In this document: positions 1 to 6,193 of the stretch, piece after piece | Layout: every line of letters starts with the position of its first letter | How positions within the stretch are numbered: position 1 is the stretch's first letter | NCBI GenBank assembly: GCA_017500745.1 | Contig: JAFVYE010000019.1 | Location: 1-13,411 of the forward strand | From: Clostridia bacterium | GTDB lineage: Bacteria; Bacillota; Clostridia; Christensenellales; CAG-917 | Length of the DNA stretch: 13,411 bases | Direction: 5' to 3' | Position numbers and translations under genes: made by a program | The notes under the pieces: generated by a model | The model's database searches: none | Seen by the model: the letters and a program-made list of their open reading frames with translations, nothing else | Told to the model about the DNA's origin: nothing

Positions 1-672
1 AATCTTGAAAACGAAGTTTTCATCATCAACTCACTTCCCCTTTCAAACGTCCCGAAAGTCCTTGACTACGACGGCAAAGACTTCACTTTCTGTGTGTTGT
101 CGGCAATGGACGGGCAACGTCTTTCAGTGTTGGTTGGGGACAACGCTGACAACCGCTCAATAGACTATATGTTTGAATATGGCAAGGCACTCGCTTCGTT
201 GCACAAGTCAAAAATCAACGGTTTGAAAGAGGTCAAATGGCGCAGATTTTTTGATATACCCAGCGATGAATTTCTTGCAGAATATGGTCTTGATTTTGTA
301 AAAGACTATCTTGTGAGAAACAAGCCTAACAAGGTCAATCAGTGCTTTGTCCACGGTGACTTTCACTACGCAAATTTGCTGTGGGAAAATGGTAAAATTT
401 CTGGGATTTTAGATTTTGAATTGGCAGGCCTTGGCAACAAGGAATTTGACGTGGCTTGGGCCGTGATACGCCGCCCCGGTCAAACCTTTATGAAAACACA
501 GGAAGAATTGGACCTTTTCCTTGAAGGATATTGCAGCGTAAACTCAATAGACAAATCCCTTGTAAAATACTATATGGTGCAGGTGTATTGCCACTTCTAT
601 GCCGTAGGCAAAAACAACGAGGAGTACTGCACTTATATCAAAGACACCTTGAAAACAATGATTGAGGAGTGA
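1..672 (+). CDS. Phosphotransferase, APH/choline kinase fold (5' partial)
   Basis: The reading frame is open from base 1, so the N-terminus lies outside the window; 223 residues are visible. The C-terminal lobe of the aminoglycoside phosphotransferase / choline kinase-like fold is clear. The catalytic loop reads HGDFHYAN (fragment residues 118-125), with catalytic Asp120 and metal-binding Asn125. The magnesium-binding DFE follows at 138-140, where classical kinases have DFG. Family members transfer the ATP gamma-phosphate to small-molecule hydroxyls such as aminoglycosides, choline, homoserine or sugars; the substrate cannot be told from this part. A drug-resistance role should not be assumed. 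The stop overlaps the ribosome binding region of the next gene (ATG at 675), so the two are probably translationally coupled. Confidence 0.88.
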   Translation, partial: NLENEVFIINSLPLSNVPKVLDYDGKDFTFCVLSAMDGQRLSVLVGDNADNRSIDYMFEYGKALASLHKSKINGLKEVKWRRFFDIPSDEFLAEYGLDFVKDYLVRNKPNKVNQCFVHGDFHYANLLWENGKISGILDFELAGLGNKEFDVAWAVIRRPGQTFMKTQEELDLFLEGYCSVNSIDKSLVKYYMVQVYCHFYAVGKNNEEYCTYIKDTLKTMIEE

Positions 673-674
673 CC

Positions 675-1010
675 ATGTCAAAATACAAGATCTTATATTT
701 TTTATGCATAGTCCTTGCAATACTTTGCATTGTGCCCATAATCACTTGTGCCTCTCTCATGGAGCAACAACCTTGGAACGAGACCTCCCTCACCATAGGT
801 GTTTATGTGTCCATCGGTGTTATGTTTGCATTCATACTGGTTGCAATTGGCATCATGATGACTCGCTCTACCTTCCGCTGTGGCAAGTGTGGCATGGAGT
901 TCAAAGGCAAGCCATTTGACATCATCCGTGGTGCACACACCAACAACAAGCGTGTCATGACCTGCCCTCATTGTGGCACACGTGGCATCTGCGATCACGA
1001 AATAAAGTGA
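675..1010 (+). CDS. Small two-helix membrane protein with C-terminal zinc ribbon
   Basis: This 111-residue protein has two hydrophobic helices (about residues 6-26 and 40-62) joined by a short polar loop. A C-terminal domain follows with two CxxC knuckles, C69-G-K-C72 and C97-P-H-C100, about 24 residues apart, which is a rubredoxin/zinc-ribbon arrangement; Cys106 and His108 follow. By the hairpin topology both ends probably face the cytoplasm. I chose ATG 675 because GAGGAG (664-669) sits 5 nt upstream; a GTG at 669 in the same frame lies inside that ribosome binding site. The gene begins 2 nt after the phosphotransferase stop and ends before a terminator, so it is the last gene of that operon. 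I do not recognise a named family and infer no function beyond membrane location and probable zinc binding. Confidence 0.8.
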   Translation: MSKYKILYFLCIVLAILCIVPIITCASLMEQQPWNETSLTIGVYVSIGVMFAFILVAIGIMMTRSTFRCGKCGMEFKGKPFDIIRGAHTNNKRVMTCPHCGTRGICDHEIK

Positions 1011-1050
1011 CCTTTATCTCTCAAAAACACAGTTTTAAGGCGTGAATATG

Positions 1051-1081
1051 AAAAAATCCGTATTGACTGCGGATTTTTTTT
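1051..1081 (+). terminator. Rho-independent terminator after the phosphotransferase operon
   Basis: AAAAAATCCG (1051-1060) pairs with CGGATTTTTT (1070-1079) around a 9-nt loop, followed by more T residues. The G+C part of the stem is only four pairs, so it may be moderate in strength. The loop contains the candidate -35 element of the next gene. Confidence 0.7.
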
Positions 1082-1089
1082 GTTATAAA
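1063..1089 (+). promoter_or_regulatory. Candidate promoter for the DUF2804 gene
   Basis: TTGACT (1063-1068) and TATAAA (1084-1089) are separated by 15 bp, shorter than the ideal 17. The predicted start near 1096 leaves a leader of about 20 nt that contains the AGGAGG ribosome binding site (1107-1112). The second TATAAA at 1097-1102 lacks a suitable -35 and would start transcription inside the ribosome binding site. The short spacer keeps confidence low. Confidence 0.4.
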
Positions 1090-1117
1090 ATGTTTGTATA
1101 AACATTAGGAGGCCACT

Positions 1118-2164
1118 ATGCAAGAACAACACGAAGTATTGGTCAAAAAACCTCTCCTTGACGACAAGGGCAACATCGCCGAGCCCGGCTTTGCCAAAAA
1201 GCTCAACTGGGAGTACGACAACACCAAAGTCACAGCAAAACGCACTCGCTTGAAGGAATGGGATTACTACTACATCTCCAACAAGGAATACGCCCTCTGC
1301 CTCACCATTGCAGACATGGGCTACGTGGGCGCACTTTCAATCTCGGTCATTGACTTTGTCACCCCTGCTCAATTCACCAACAGCAGTATATTCTTCTTCC
1401 CCATGGGTAAGCTCAAAATGCCTGCAACCTTTGAAAAAGGGGATTGCTATTGGAAGAATGGCAAAACTTGGATGAGCTTTGAAAATGACGGCACAACTCG
1501 CCGTCTTACAGGGGAATATCCCAACGCAGACAAGCGTGGCACCATGGTCAAGTGGGACGTCACTCTCACAGATGCACCCGAGGAGTGTATGGTCATTGCA
1601 ACTCCCTTTGACCGTGACGGATATTTCTATTTCAACTCAAAGGTCAACTGCATGACCGCAGAGGGTGGATTCACTTTGAACGGTAGAGAGTGCCCCTTCA
1701 ACAAAGAGGATTCCATGGGCACCCTTGACTGGGGCCGTGGCGTGTGGACCTATGACAACACTTGGTACTGGGGAAGCTTGCACACTCGCCTTAGTGACGG
1801 CAAGACCTTTGGCTTCAACCTTGGCTACGGATTTGGCAACACCTCATCGGCAACAGAAGATATGCTCTTCTATGACGGCAAGTCACACAAACTGCCCTGC
1901 AAGGTTGTGTTTGGCATCCCCGGCGATGTTGAGGGCAAGCCCAGATATATGGAGGACTGGACCTTCAAGAGTGAGGACGGACGCATGGACCTCACCTTCA
2001 CTCCAATCATTGATCGCTATGAGCCCTTTGACCTCAAAGTCATGTGCATGATACCTCACCAAGTCTTTGGTTGGTTTACCGGCAAATGCGTCCTTGATGA
2101 CGGCACAGTCATTGAACTTGACCACGAGCTTGGCTTTGCAGAAAAGGTGCACAACAAGTGGTAA
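1118..2164 (+). CDS. DUF2804 family protein
   Basis: This 348-residue protein matches the DUF2804 pattern as I know it. It has an N-terminal 'LLDDKGNIAEPGFAKK' type opening, the KEWDYYYI block (46-53), TIADMGY (63-69), the aromatic DWGRGVWTYDNTWYWGS block (204-220) and GFNLGYGFGNTSS (232-244). There is no signal peptide or membrane segment, so it is probably cytoplasmic. It is rich in Trp/Tyr/Phe and beta-strand-like alternation, which suggests a beta-barrel or beta-sandwich fold; that is an inference. The biochemical role of the family is not established to my knowledge. The start is supported by a perfect AGGAGG at 1107-1112, 5 nt before ATG. It appears monocistronic, with terminators on both sides. 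Confidence 0.9.
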   Translation: MQEQHEVLVKKPLLDDKGNIAEPGFAKKLNWEYDNTKVTAKRTRLKEWDYYYISNKEYALCLTIADMGYVGALSISVIDFVTPAQFTNSSIFFFPMGKLKMPATFEKGDCYWKNGKTWMSFENDGTTRRLTGEYPNADKRGTMVKWDVTLTDAPEECMVIATPFDRDGYFYFNSKVNCMTAEGGFTLNGRECPFNKEDSMGTLDWGRGVWTYDNTWYWGSLHTRLSDGKTFGFNLGYGFGNTSSATEDMLFYDGKSHKLPCKVVFGIPGDVEGKPRYMEDWTFKSEDGRMDLTFTPIIDRYEPFDLKVMCMIPHQVFGWFTGKCVLDDGTVIELDHELGFAEKVHNKW

Positions 2165-2190
2165 AATACACAACGGCATTTTAAACATAA

Positions 2191-2217
2191 AAAAACGGAC
2201 GATTATCGTCCGTTTTT
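2191..2217. terminator. Bidirectional terminator between the DUF2804 and ZIP genes
   Basis: AAAAACGGACGA (2191-2202) is followed by a 3-nt loop and TCGTCCGTTTTT (2206-2217), a perfect 12-bp dyad. The A-tract on one side and T-tract on the other make it an intrinsic terminator read from either strand, fitting the convergent genes that flank it. Confidence 0.9.
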
Positions 2218-2237
2218 GTTTTGTTTGATTTGATTTG

Positions 2238-3113
2238 TTAAAACAAGTACACAAAAATCATTGCGCCGACAATGCCAACGAGCATGCTGACTGCAGGCAG
2301 TCTGCCTTCTTCCATGAGGGTGGCTTGAGGGAGGATTTCACAAAACGTGACGTAAAGCATTGCGCCTCCTGCAAGCCCCATGCAAATGCCTGTTGCAATA
2401 GCGCCAAGCCCACCAACCAAAAGGCCAAATGCTGCGCCAACCACGGTTGCTGCGCCAGCCAATGCTGTGAGCCCAATGGTTTTCCAAGGGCCTACACCAC
2501 CACTTGCAAGAGGTGCAGAAATTGACATGCCCTCGGGGATGTTGTGCACCGCAATCATCACCGCAACCAAAATGCCTGCGTTGGTGTCTGCAAGTCCACT
2601 GGCACCAATTGCCATGCCTTCGGGGAAGTTGTGGAGTGCAATTGCCACAAGCATGATGAGCCCTGCCTTGAACATGCACTTGCGCACGTCACCGCCCTCT
2701 TTGAAGCAGTTTGAGTGTTTGCCACTTTTGACTTCCAAAATTGCGGTTTCGTGGTGAAGTTCTGCAGGATGACGGTGTGTTTCTCTTATATTTTCAAGGA
2801 CGTCAAGGAGTTTGTTGAGGCCGTATATGACCACCATGCCAACCACAATTGAGGACACGGCAATGAGCACGCCACTCCACGTTTTGCCATCAACCACTGT
2901 TTCGGCCACGGCTTCGGGCACCATTTCAAAGGCGACGATGCCCACCATGACACCACCTGCAAAGGACAAAACTCGGCCCATAACCTTGTTGCCTTTGCCC
3001 TTTAGCAAAACGCCGATGACTCCACCAAGACCTGTGCCCACAACACCCGCCACAAGGGCAAGCACCACAAGAAGTCCTTTGCTGTCTAATGCTGACAAGT
3101 TGTTTATAAACAT
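2238..3113 (-). CDS. ZIP family divalent metal transporter
   Basis: This 291-residue polytopic membrane protein probably imports zinc or related divalent cations (Fe, Mn) into the cytoplasm. The two ZIP metal-site motifs are intact: HNFPEG (161-166) in helix 4 and HNIPEG (190-195) in helix 5. About eight hydrophobic helices are seen in the usual 3 + 5 arrangement. The long loop between helices 3 and 4 (about 103-147) carries His113, His115, His120, His121 and His133, typical of the variable His-rich metal-sensing loop. The upstream sequence on the coding strand has AGGAA about 7 nt before ATG. A palindrome sits just upstream of its putative -10 (3143-3160). Metal specificity cannot be read from the sequence. 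Confidence 0.93.
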   Translation of the reverse strand: MFINNLSALDSKGLLVVLALVAGVVGTGLGGVIGVLLKGKGNKVMGRVLSFAGGVMVGIVAFEMVPEAVAETVVDGKTWSGVLIAVSSIVVGMVVIYGLNKLLDVLENIRETHRHPAELHHETAILEVKSGKHSNCFKEGGDVRKCMFKAGLIMLVAIALHNFPEGMAIGASGLADTNAGILVAVMIAVHNIPEGMSISAPLASGGVGPWKTIGLTALAGAATVVGAAFGLLVGGLGAIATGICMGLAGGAMLYVTFCEILPQATLMEEGRLPAVSMLVGIVGAMIFVYLF

Positions 3114-3134
3114 AAAGATTTCCTATCAAGAATT

Positions 3135-3160
3135 ATTCTATTAAAAAGTTATCACTTTTT
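3135..3160 (-). promoter_or_regulatory. Putative -10 and operator-like palindrome of the ZIP gene
   Basis: On the minus strand TAGAAT (3140-3135) is a fair -10, but no convincing -35 is found at 16-18 bp. Immediately upstream is the inverted repeat AAAAAGT-TATC-ACTTTTT (plus strand 3143-3160), 7-bp arms around 4 nt, lying where the -10/-35 spacer would be. A metal-responsive repressor site is one explanation; AT-rich chance symmetry is another. Confidence 0.3.
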
Positions 3161-3233
3161 TCACCTATTGTCCACTACTTTTTGTGGTTGTAAATTTCGA
3201 CATTTTAATCATTTTGTGTTGAACACACCTTTA

Positions 3234-3271
3234 TTGACTTTTTTTTGGTTTTGTGATATTTTTTAAGTATG
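3234..3271 (+). promoter_or_regulatory. Extended -10 promoter of degV, predicted leaderless
   Basis: TTGACT (3234-3239), a 17-bp spacer and TATTTT (3257-3262) preceded by TGA (extended -10, TGn) form a good sigma-A type promoter. The -10 ends 6 nt before the ATG at 3269, so transcription should start at or next to the A of the start codon. No Shine-Dalgarno sequence precedes the ATG. Confidence 0.65.
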
Positions 3272-4150
3272 AAAAAATATATCATCACAACAGATATGAC
3301 TGCGGACTACCCTGTCCAATTTGCAGAAAAGGATTTTTACGTCATTGATATGGCCTACATCCTTGATGGAGTGCTTTATGACGGGAAATCAAACCCCTAC
3401 CTCTGCACCAAGGACTTTTACTCCGCTCTTGCAATGGGCAAAACCTCATCAACTTCTATGGTCACCACAGAGGAGGCCAAGGAGTTTTTTGGCAAGTTTT
3501 TGAAAGAGGGACACGACGTGCTTCACGTGGGCTTTTCATCTGCCCTCAGCGGATGCTATGAAAGCTATGTTTCTGCCGTCAAGGAGCTTGAAGCAATATA
3601 TCCCAACAACAAAGTTGTTGTGGTTGACAGTCTTAGTGCAACTCTTGGCGAGGGACTACTTGTCTACTACGCTTTGAGAAAGCGTGATGAGGGTGCAACC
3701 ATTGATGAAAATGCAGAATATCTCAATGAACTCCGTCATCACATTGGTCACGTGTTTACTGTTGACGACATGAATCATCTTTATCGTGGTGGCAGAGTGA
3801 GCAAAACCACCGCTGTGGTGGGCGAAGCTCTCAAAATGAAACCCGTGCTTATGGTCAGCCATGAAGGCAAGCTGGTGCCCACAAACACAATGATGGGCAG
3901 AAAACTTGCCCTACGCACCCTGGTTGACAAAATGGTGGCAAGGACAAAGGGCTACGACAACAAAGTTGCTTTCATTGGCAGTTGTGACGCAGACGCCGAT
4001 GCTCAAGCCCTCAAAAAGATGGTTGAGGACAAGTTCCCCGGCATTGAGGTGCATATTGGCGACATCTCCCCCATTGTTGGATCACACCTTGGCAAAGGCG
4101 GGCTGACACTCCACTATTTGTGCAGTGACAAAATTCCATTCAGATTTTGA
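3269..4150 (+). CDS. DegV family fatty-acid-binding protein
   Basis: This 293-residue soluble protein has the DegV/FakB fold. Members bind a fatty acid; FakB members present it to the kinase FakA, which makes acyl-phosphate for phospholipid synthesis. Visible family motifs are the N-terminal IITTDMTADYP (5-15, the DSTADLP motif with Met for Ser), TSSTSM (59-64, headgroup-binding position), FSSALSG (89-95), RGGRVSK (173-179) and GSHLGKGG (271-278). Length is typical. The start must be ATG 3269 because later starts would remove the first conserved strand, yet it has no ribosome binding site. No FakA-like kinase gene lies nearby, so the partner would be encoded elsewhere. It ends at a terminator shared with the convergent ferredoxin gene. 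Confidence 0.93.
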   Translation: MKKYIITTDMTADYPVQFAEKDFYVIDMAYILDGVLYDGKSNPYLCTKDFYSALAMGKTSSTSMVTTEEAKEFFGKFLKEGHDVLHVGFSSALSGCYESYVSAVKELEAIYPNNKVVVVDSLSATLGEGLLVYYALRKRDEGATIDENAEYLNELRHHIGHVFTVDDMNHLYRGGRVSKTTAVVGEALKMKPVLMVSHEGKLVPTNTMMGRKLALRTLVDKMVARTKGYDNKVAFIGSCDADADAQALKKMVEDKFPGIEVHIGDISPIVGSHLGKGGLTLHYLCSDKIPFRF

Positions 4151-4171
4151 TTGAACCAAAATTAACAAAAA

Positions 4172-4196
4172 AAAGAGAGGTCACTGACCTCTCTTT
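4172..4196. terminator. Bidirectional terminator between degV and ferredoxin genes
   Basis: AAAGAGAGGTC (4172-4182) pairs with GACCTCTCTTT (4186-4196) around a 3-nt loop. A-rich sequence before and T-rich sequence after make it functional on both strands, which suits the convergent genes. Confidence 0.88.
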
Positions 4197-4215
4197 CTTT
4201 TTGATTGTGAAGTAA

Positions 4216-4386
4216 TTATGCTTCAACGATTGCGCCAACGGGGCAACCATCTTCGCATGCTCCGCAGTCGATACCTTCGTCTGCATTGATAACGAATTTG
4301 CCATCACCTTCTGAAATTGCATTGACGGGGCAGGTGTCTGCGCATGCGCCGCACATGATGCATTCATCATTGATCATTCTTGCCAT
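4216..4386 (-). CDS. Clostridial-type 2[4Fe-4S]-like ferredoxin lacking one cysteine
   Basis: This 56-residue electron carrier has the two-fold bacterial ferredoxin layout. The first motif is complete: C9-I-M-C12-G-A-C15-A-D-T-C19-P. The second reads G38-I-D-C41-G-A-C44-E-D-G-C48-P, so the first cysteine of the second set is replaced by glycine (codon GGT, plus strand ACC at 4273-4275). By the known pairing, one cluster uses C9, C12, C15 and C48 and stays complete. The other keeps C41, C44 and C19 only, so it may be a [3Fe-4S] cluster, use another ligand such as Glu37 or Asp36, or be absent. AAGGAG (plus strand 4394-4399) lies 7 nt before ATG. Acidic composition and length are normal for the family. 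Confidence 0.93.
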   Translation of the reverse strand: MARMINDECIMCGACADTCPVNAISEGDGKFVINADEGIDCGACEDGCPVGAIVEA

Positions 4387-4436
4387 AGTATTTCTCCTTG
4401 TAAATTTATTCCGCTTCGCATTTCGCTGATGCTGAT

Positions 4437-4500
4437 ATTATATTAACACACTGATTTTGATTTGTACACTAATTTGGGACTACTTTTTGAACACTAATTT
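4437..4500 (-). promoter_or_regulatory. Ferredoxin promoter region with three short direct repeats
   Basis: A consensus TATAAT (4442-4437 on the minus strand) lies about 50 nt before the ferredoxin ATG, but the -35 position (about 4460-4466) matches consensus poorly. Upstream of it the minus strand holds AAATTAGTGT (4500-4491), AAATTAGTGT (4475-4466) and AAATCAGTGT (4457-4448). A weak -35 with upstream repeats would fit an activated promoter. No terminator separates this region from the upstream hydrolase gene, so read-through is also possible. Confidence 0.4.
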
Positions 4501-5445
4501 TTATTTGGCAAAAAAGTCCTTCAATATCTCCACGTATCTGTCTTTTTCAAGATAATATGACGCCACGTGCTCTGCTCCTTCAAAAAGCTCTTGACGCTTG
4601 CGTTCACTTCCGCACGCCTCATACATTTGATTGGACATGTGGGGAGGCACGATAACGTCTGCTGTGCCCTGCACAAACACGCAAGGACACTTGACCTTTT
4701 TTATTTCCTCAAGAGCGGACACTTTCATAAAGTCAAACCCCAAAAGGATTTTGCACCAAATCCTGCCAAAAAAGAACACGGGGTCAACCACAAAGCGAGG
4801 GGCGTGTCTTGTGCCTGTTGCCCTAAACGCCTCAATGGGTGAGGTAAATCCGCAATCAAAAAGCAGGCCTGCAATTTCGGGCATATCCGCCGCCACCATG
4901 GCAGAAGTTGCTGCCCCCATTGAAATGCCAAAAAGATAAATCTTTTTGTAATTGGGCTTCATCTTTTCCACCCAGTACTTGACGTCTATGCGGTCAAGGA
5001 CGGAAAATCCCGTGTATTTGCCATCGCTATCCCCGTGAGCTCTGTCGTCAACAAGGAGCACGTCAACTCCAAGATCATGGACGTGAGGCACGTAGGCAGC
5101 AAATTCACGTCTGCCGTGGGAGGTGTATCCGTGGACACAGATGAGAAGCTTGCCATCTGGGTTGCCATTGGGCGCTTTGAACAGCTTGCCACGAAGTGTA
5201 AGACCGTCAAAGGTGACAACCTCCTGTTTTTCATTGGGGAGGGTGTCAAGGTGCTCTATTGCCTTACGGCGCTCCTCTTTGACAAAAACTCTCTGCCCTG
5301 TTTCATTGGGTTTGTCCCCAAGCAAGCTGAAGGGCTTACGTTTGAAGATGCCCTTGAAAAAGAAATAGCCCCCAACAACAAAAAGTGTCAGCAAAAAGAC
5401 TACGATTGATGCTATACAAATGAGTGCAATTGCGTATGGTTCCAT
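4501..5445 (-). CDS. Membrane-anchored alpha/beta hydrolase
   Basis: This 314-residue protein has a hydrophobic N-terminal helix (about 5-30), followed by basic residues KGIFKRK. It is probably anchored with the N-terminus out and the enzyme domain in the cytoplasm (positive-inside reasoning; low certainty). The alpha/beta hydrolase core shows the oxyanion-hole region CVHGYTSHG (103-111), the nucleophile elbow G-I-S175-M-G, the acid Asp263 in VQGTADVIVP and the base His293 in GAEHV, a complete catalytic triad. It resembles the serine esterase/lipase-like hydrolases common in Clostridia; the substrate is unknown. No Shine-Dalgarno sequence precedes ATG, and a promoter at leaderless spacing is present. 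It is divergent from the CHR operon. Confidence 0.9.
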   Translation of the reverse strand: MEPYAIALICIASIVVFLLTLFVVGGYFFFKGIFKRKPFSLLGDKPNETGQRVFVKEERRKAIEHLDTLPNEKQEVVTFDGLTLRGKLFKAPNGNPDGKLLICVHGYTSHGRREFAAYVPHVHDLGVDVLLVDDRAHGDSDGKYTGFSVLDRIDVKYWVEKMKPNYKKIYLFGISMGAATSAMVAADMPEIAGLLFDCGFTSPIEAFRATGTRHAPRFVVDPVFFFGRIWCKILLGFDFMKVSALEEIKKVKCPCVFVQGTADVIVPPHMSNQMYEACGSERKRQELFEGAEHVASYYLEKDRYVEILKDFFAK

Positions 5446-5480
5446 ACATAAATATTAACACCAAATAATACTTGTGTAAA
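5443..5480 (-). promoter_or_regulatory. Promoter of the hydrolase gene, predicted leaderless
   Basis: Read on the minus strand: TTTACA (5480-5475), 17-bp spacer, TAATAT (5457-5452) preceded by TGT (extended -10), then 6 nt to the ATG at 5445. The predicted start coincides with the start codon and there is no Shine-Dalgarno sequence. Confidence 0.6.
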
Positions 5481-5509
5481 GACACAATTTGTATTAAAAT
5501 GTCCTTGTG
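5472..5509 (+). promoter_or_regulatory. Promoter of the CHR operon, predicted leaderless
   Basis: TTGTGT (5472-5477), 17-bp spacer, TAAAAT (5495-5500), then 6 nt to the GTG start at 5507. No Shine-Dalgarno sequence is present. The -35 overlaps the -35 of the opposing hydrolase promoter at 5475-5477. The -35 matches only the TTG half of the consensus. Confidence 0.5.
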
Positions 5510-6193
5510 AAAACGTCTATTATAGAAAAACTTAAAATAGCCCTCCGCCTTGCAGTCATCTTTTTCAAGATTGGCTTGTTTTCATTTGGAGGCGGATATG
5601 CCATGTTTTCCATGATAGAACGTGAGATTGTTGAAAAGCACAAGTTTTTGACACACTCCGAGCTCATGGACGTCTTTGCCATTGCAGAAAGCACCCCCGG
5701 CGCAGTTGCCGTGAACATAGCCACCTTTGTGGGCACAAAAAAGGCCGGAGTCATTGGCGGTGTGCTGGCAACCTTTGGGCTTATGCTCCCTTCAATTGTC
5801 ATAATAATGGCATTGTCCTACGTCATCAACCAGTTCCGTGACAACAAATGGGTGAACTATCTGTTCAAAGGCATACGTGCCGGCGTGTTGGTGCTCATTG
5901 CAAAAGCGGTCATCTCATTCTACCGCAACATGCGCAAAGATTGGTTTGATTTTGTGCTTCTAATTGGGGCTTTTTGCATTGCGTTCCTCACAGACGTCAG
6001 CGTAATATACATCATTCTTGGCACAATCGTAATATGCATATTCATCATTTTGATGCGCAACGTCAGGATGAAGAGGATTGGAGCCACCACAAAGGATATC
6101 TACGTCCGTGAAACTGGTCAACCCGAGGCAACGGACAGCGATGACCCCGTTCAAACAAACAATGACACAGCAGACAAGGAGGACGTTGAGTAA
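5507..6193 (+). CDS. Short-chain CHR (chromate-type) transporter, first subunit
   Basis: This 228-residue membrane protein is one half of a split CHR-family transporter, which in characterised members moves chromate out of the cell. The visible CHR signatures are FFKIGLFSFGGGYAM (19-33) and AESTPGAVAVNIATFVGT (60-77), followed by LMLPS (92-96). About five to six hydrophobic segments end near residue 183. A hydrophilic, acidic tail (184-228, ending in DKEDVE) has no counterpart in the second subunit. The start is GTG 5507, the only codon that keeps the first helix and motif. It overlaps the next gene by one base (TAATG), so the two should be made together. Whether the natural substrate is chromate is not shown by sequence alone. 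Confidence 0.9.
   Translation: MKTSIIEKLKIALRLAVIFFKIGLFSFGGGYAMFSMIEREIVEKHKFLTHSELMDVFAIAESTPGAVAVNIATFVGTKKAGVIGGVLATFGLMLPSIVIIMALSYVINQFRDNKWVNYLFKGIRAGVLVLIAKAVISFYRNMRKDWFDFVLLIGAFCIAFLTDVSVIYIILGTIVICIFIILMRNVRMKRIGATTKDIYVRETGQPEATDSDDPVQTNNDTADKEDVE

Noticed and set aside
1..672. Naming the phosphotransferase as an antibiotic-resistance gene
   Set aside because: Only the generic catalytic loop and DFE motif are visible; these are common to choline, homoserine and other small-molecule kinases, and the N-terminal lobe is missing.
669..674. Upstream GTG start for the zinc-ribbon protein
   Set aside because: It overlaps the GAGGAG site that is correctly spaced for ATG 675.
5035..5409. 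A 124-codon open frame on the plus strand opposite the hydrolase gene
   Set aside because: It is antisense to conserved alpha/beta hydrolase motifs and its translation shows no family features or plausible start signal.
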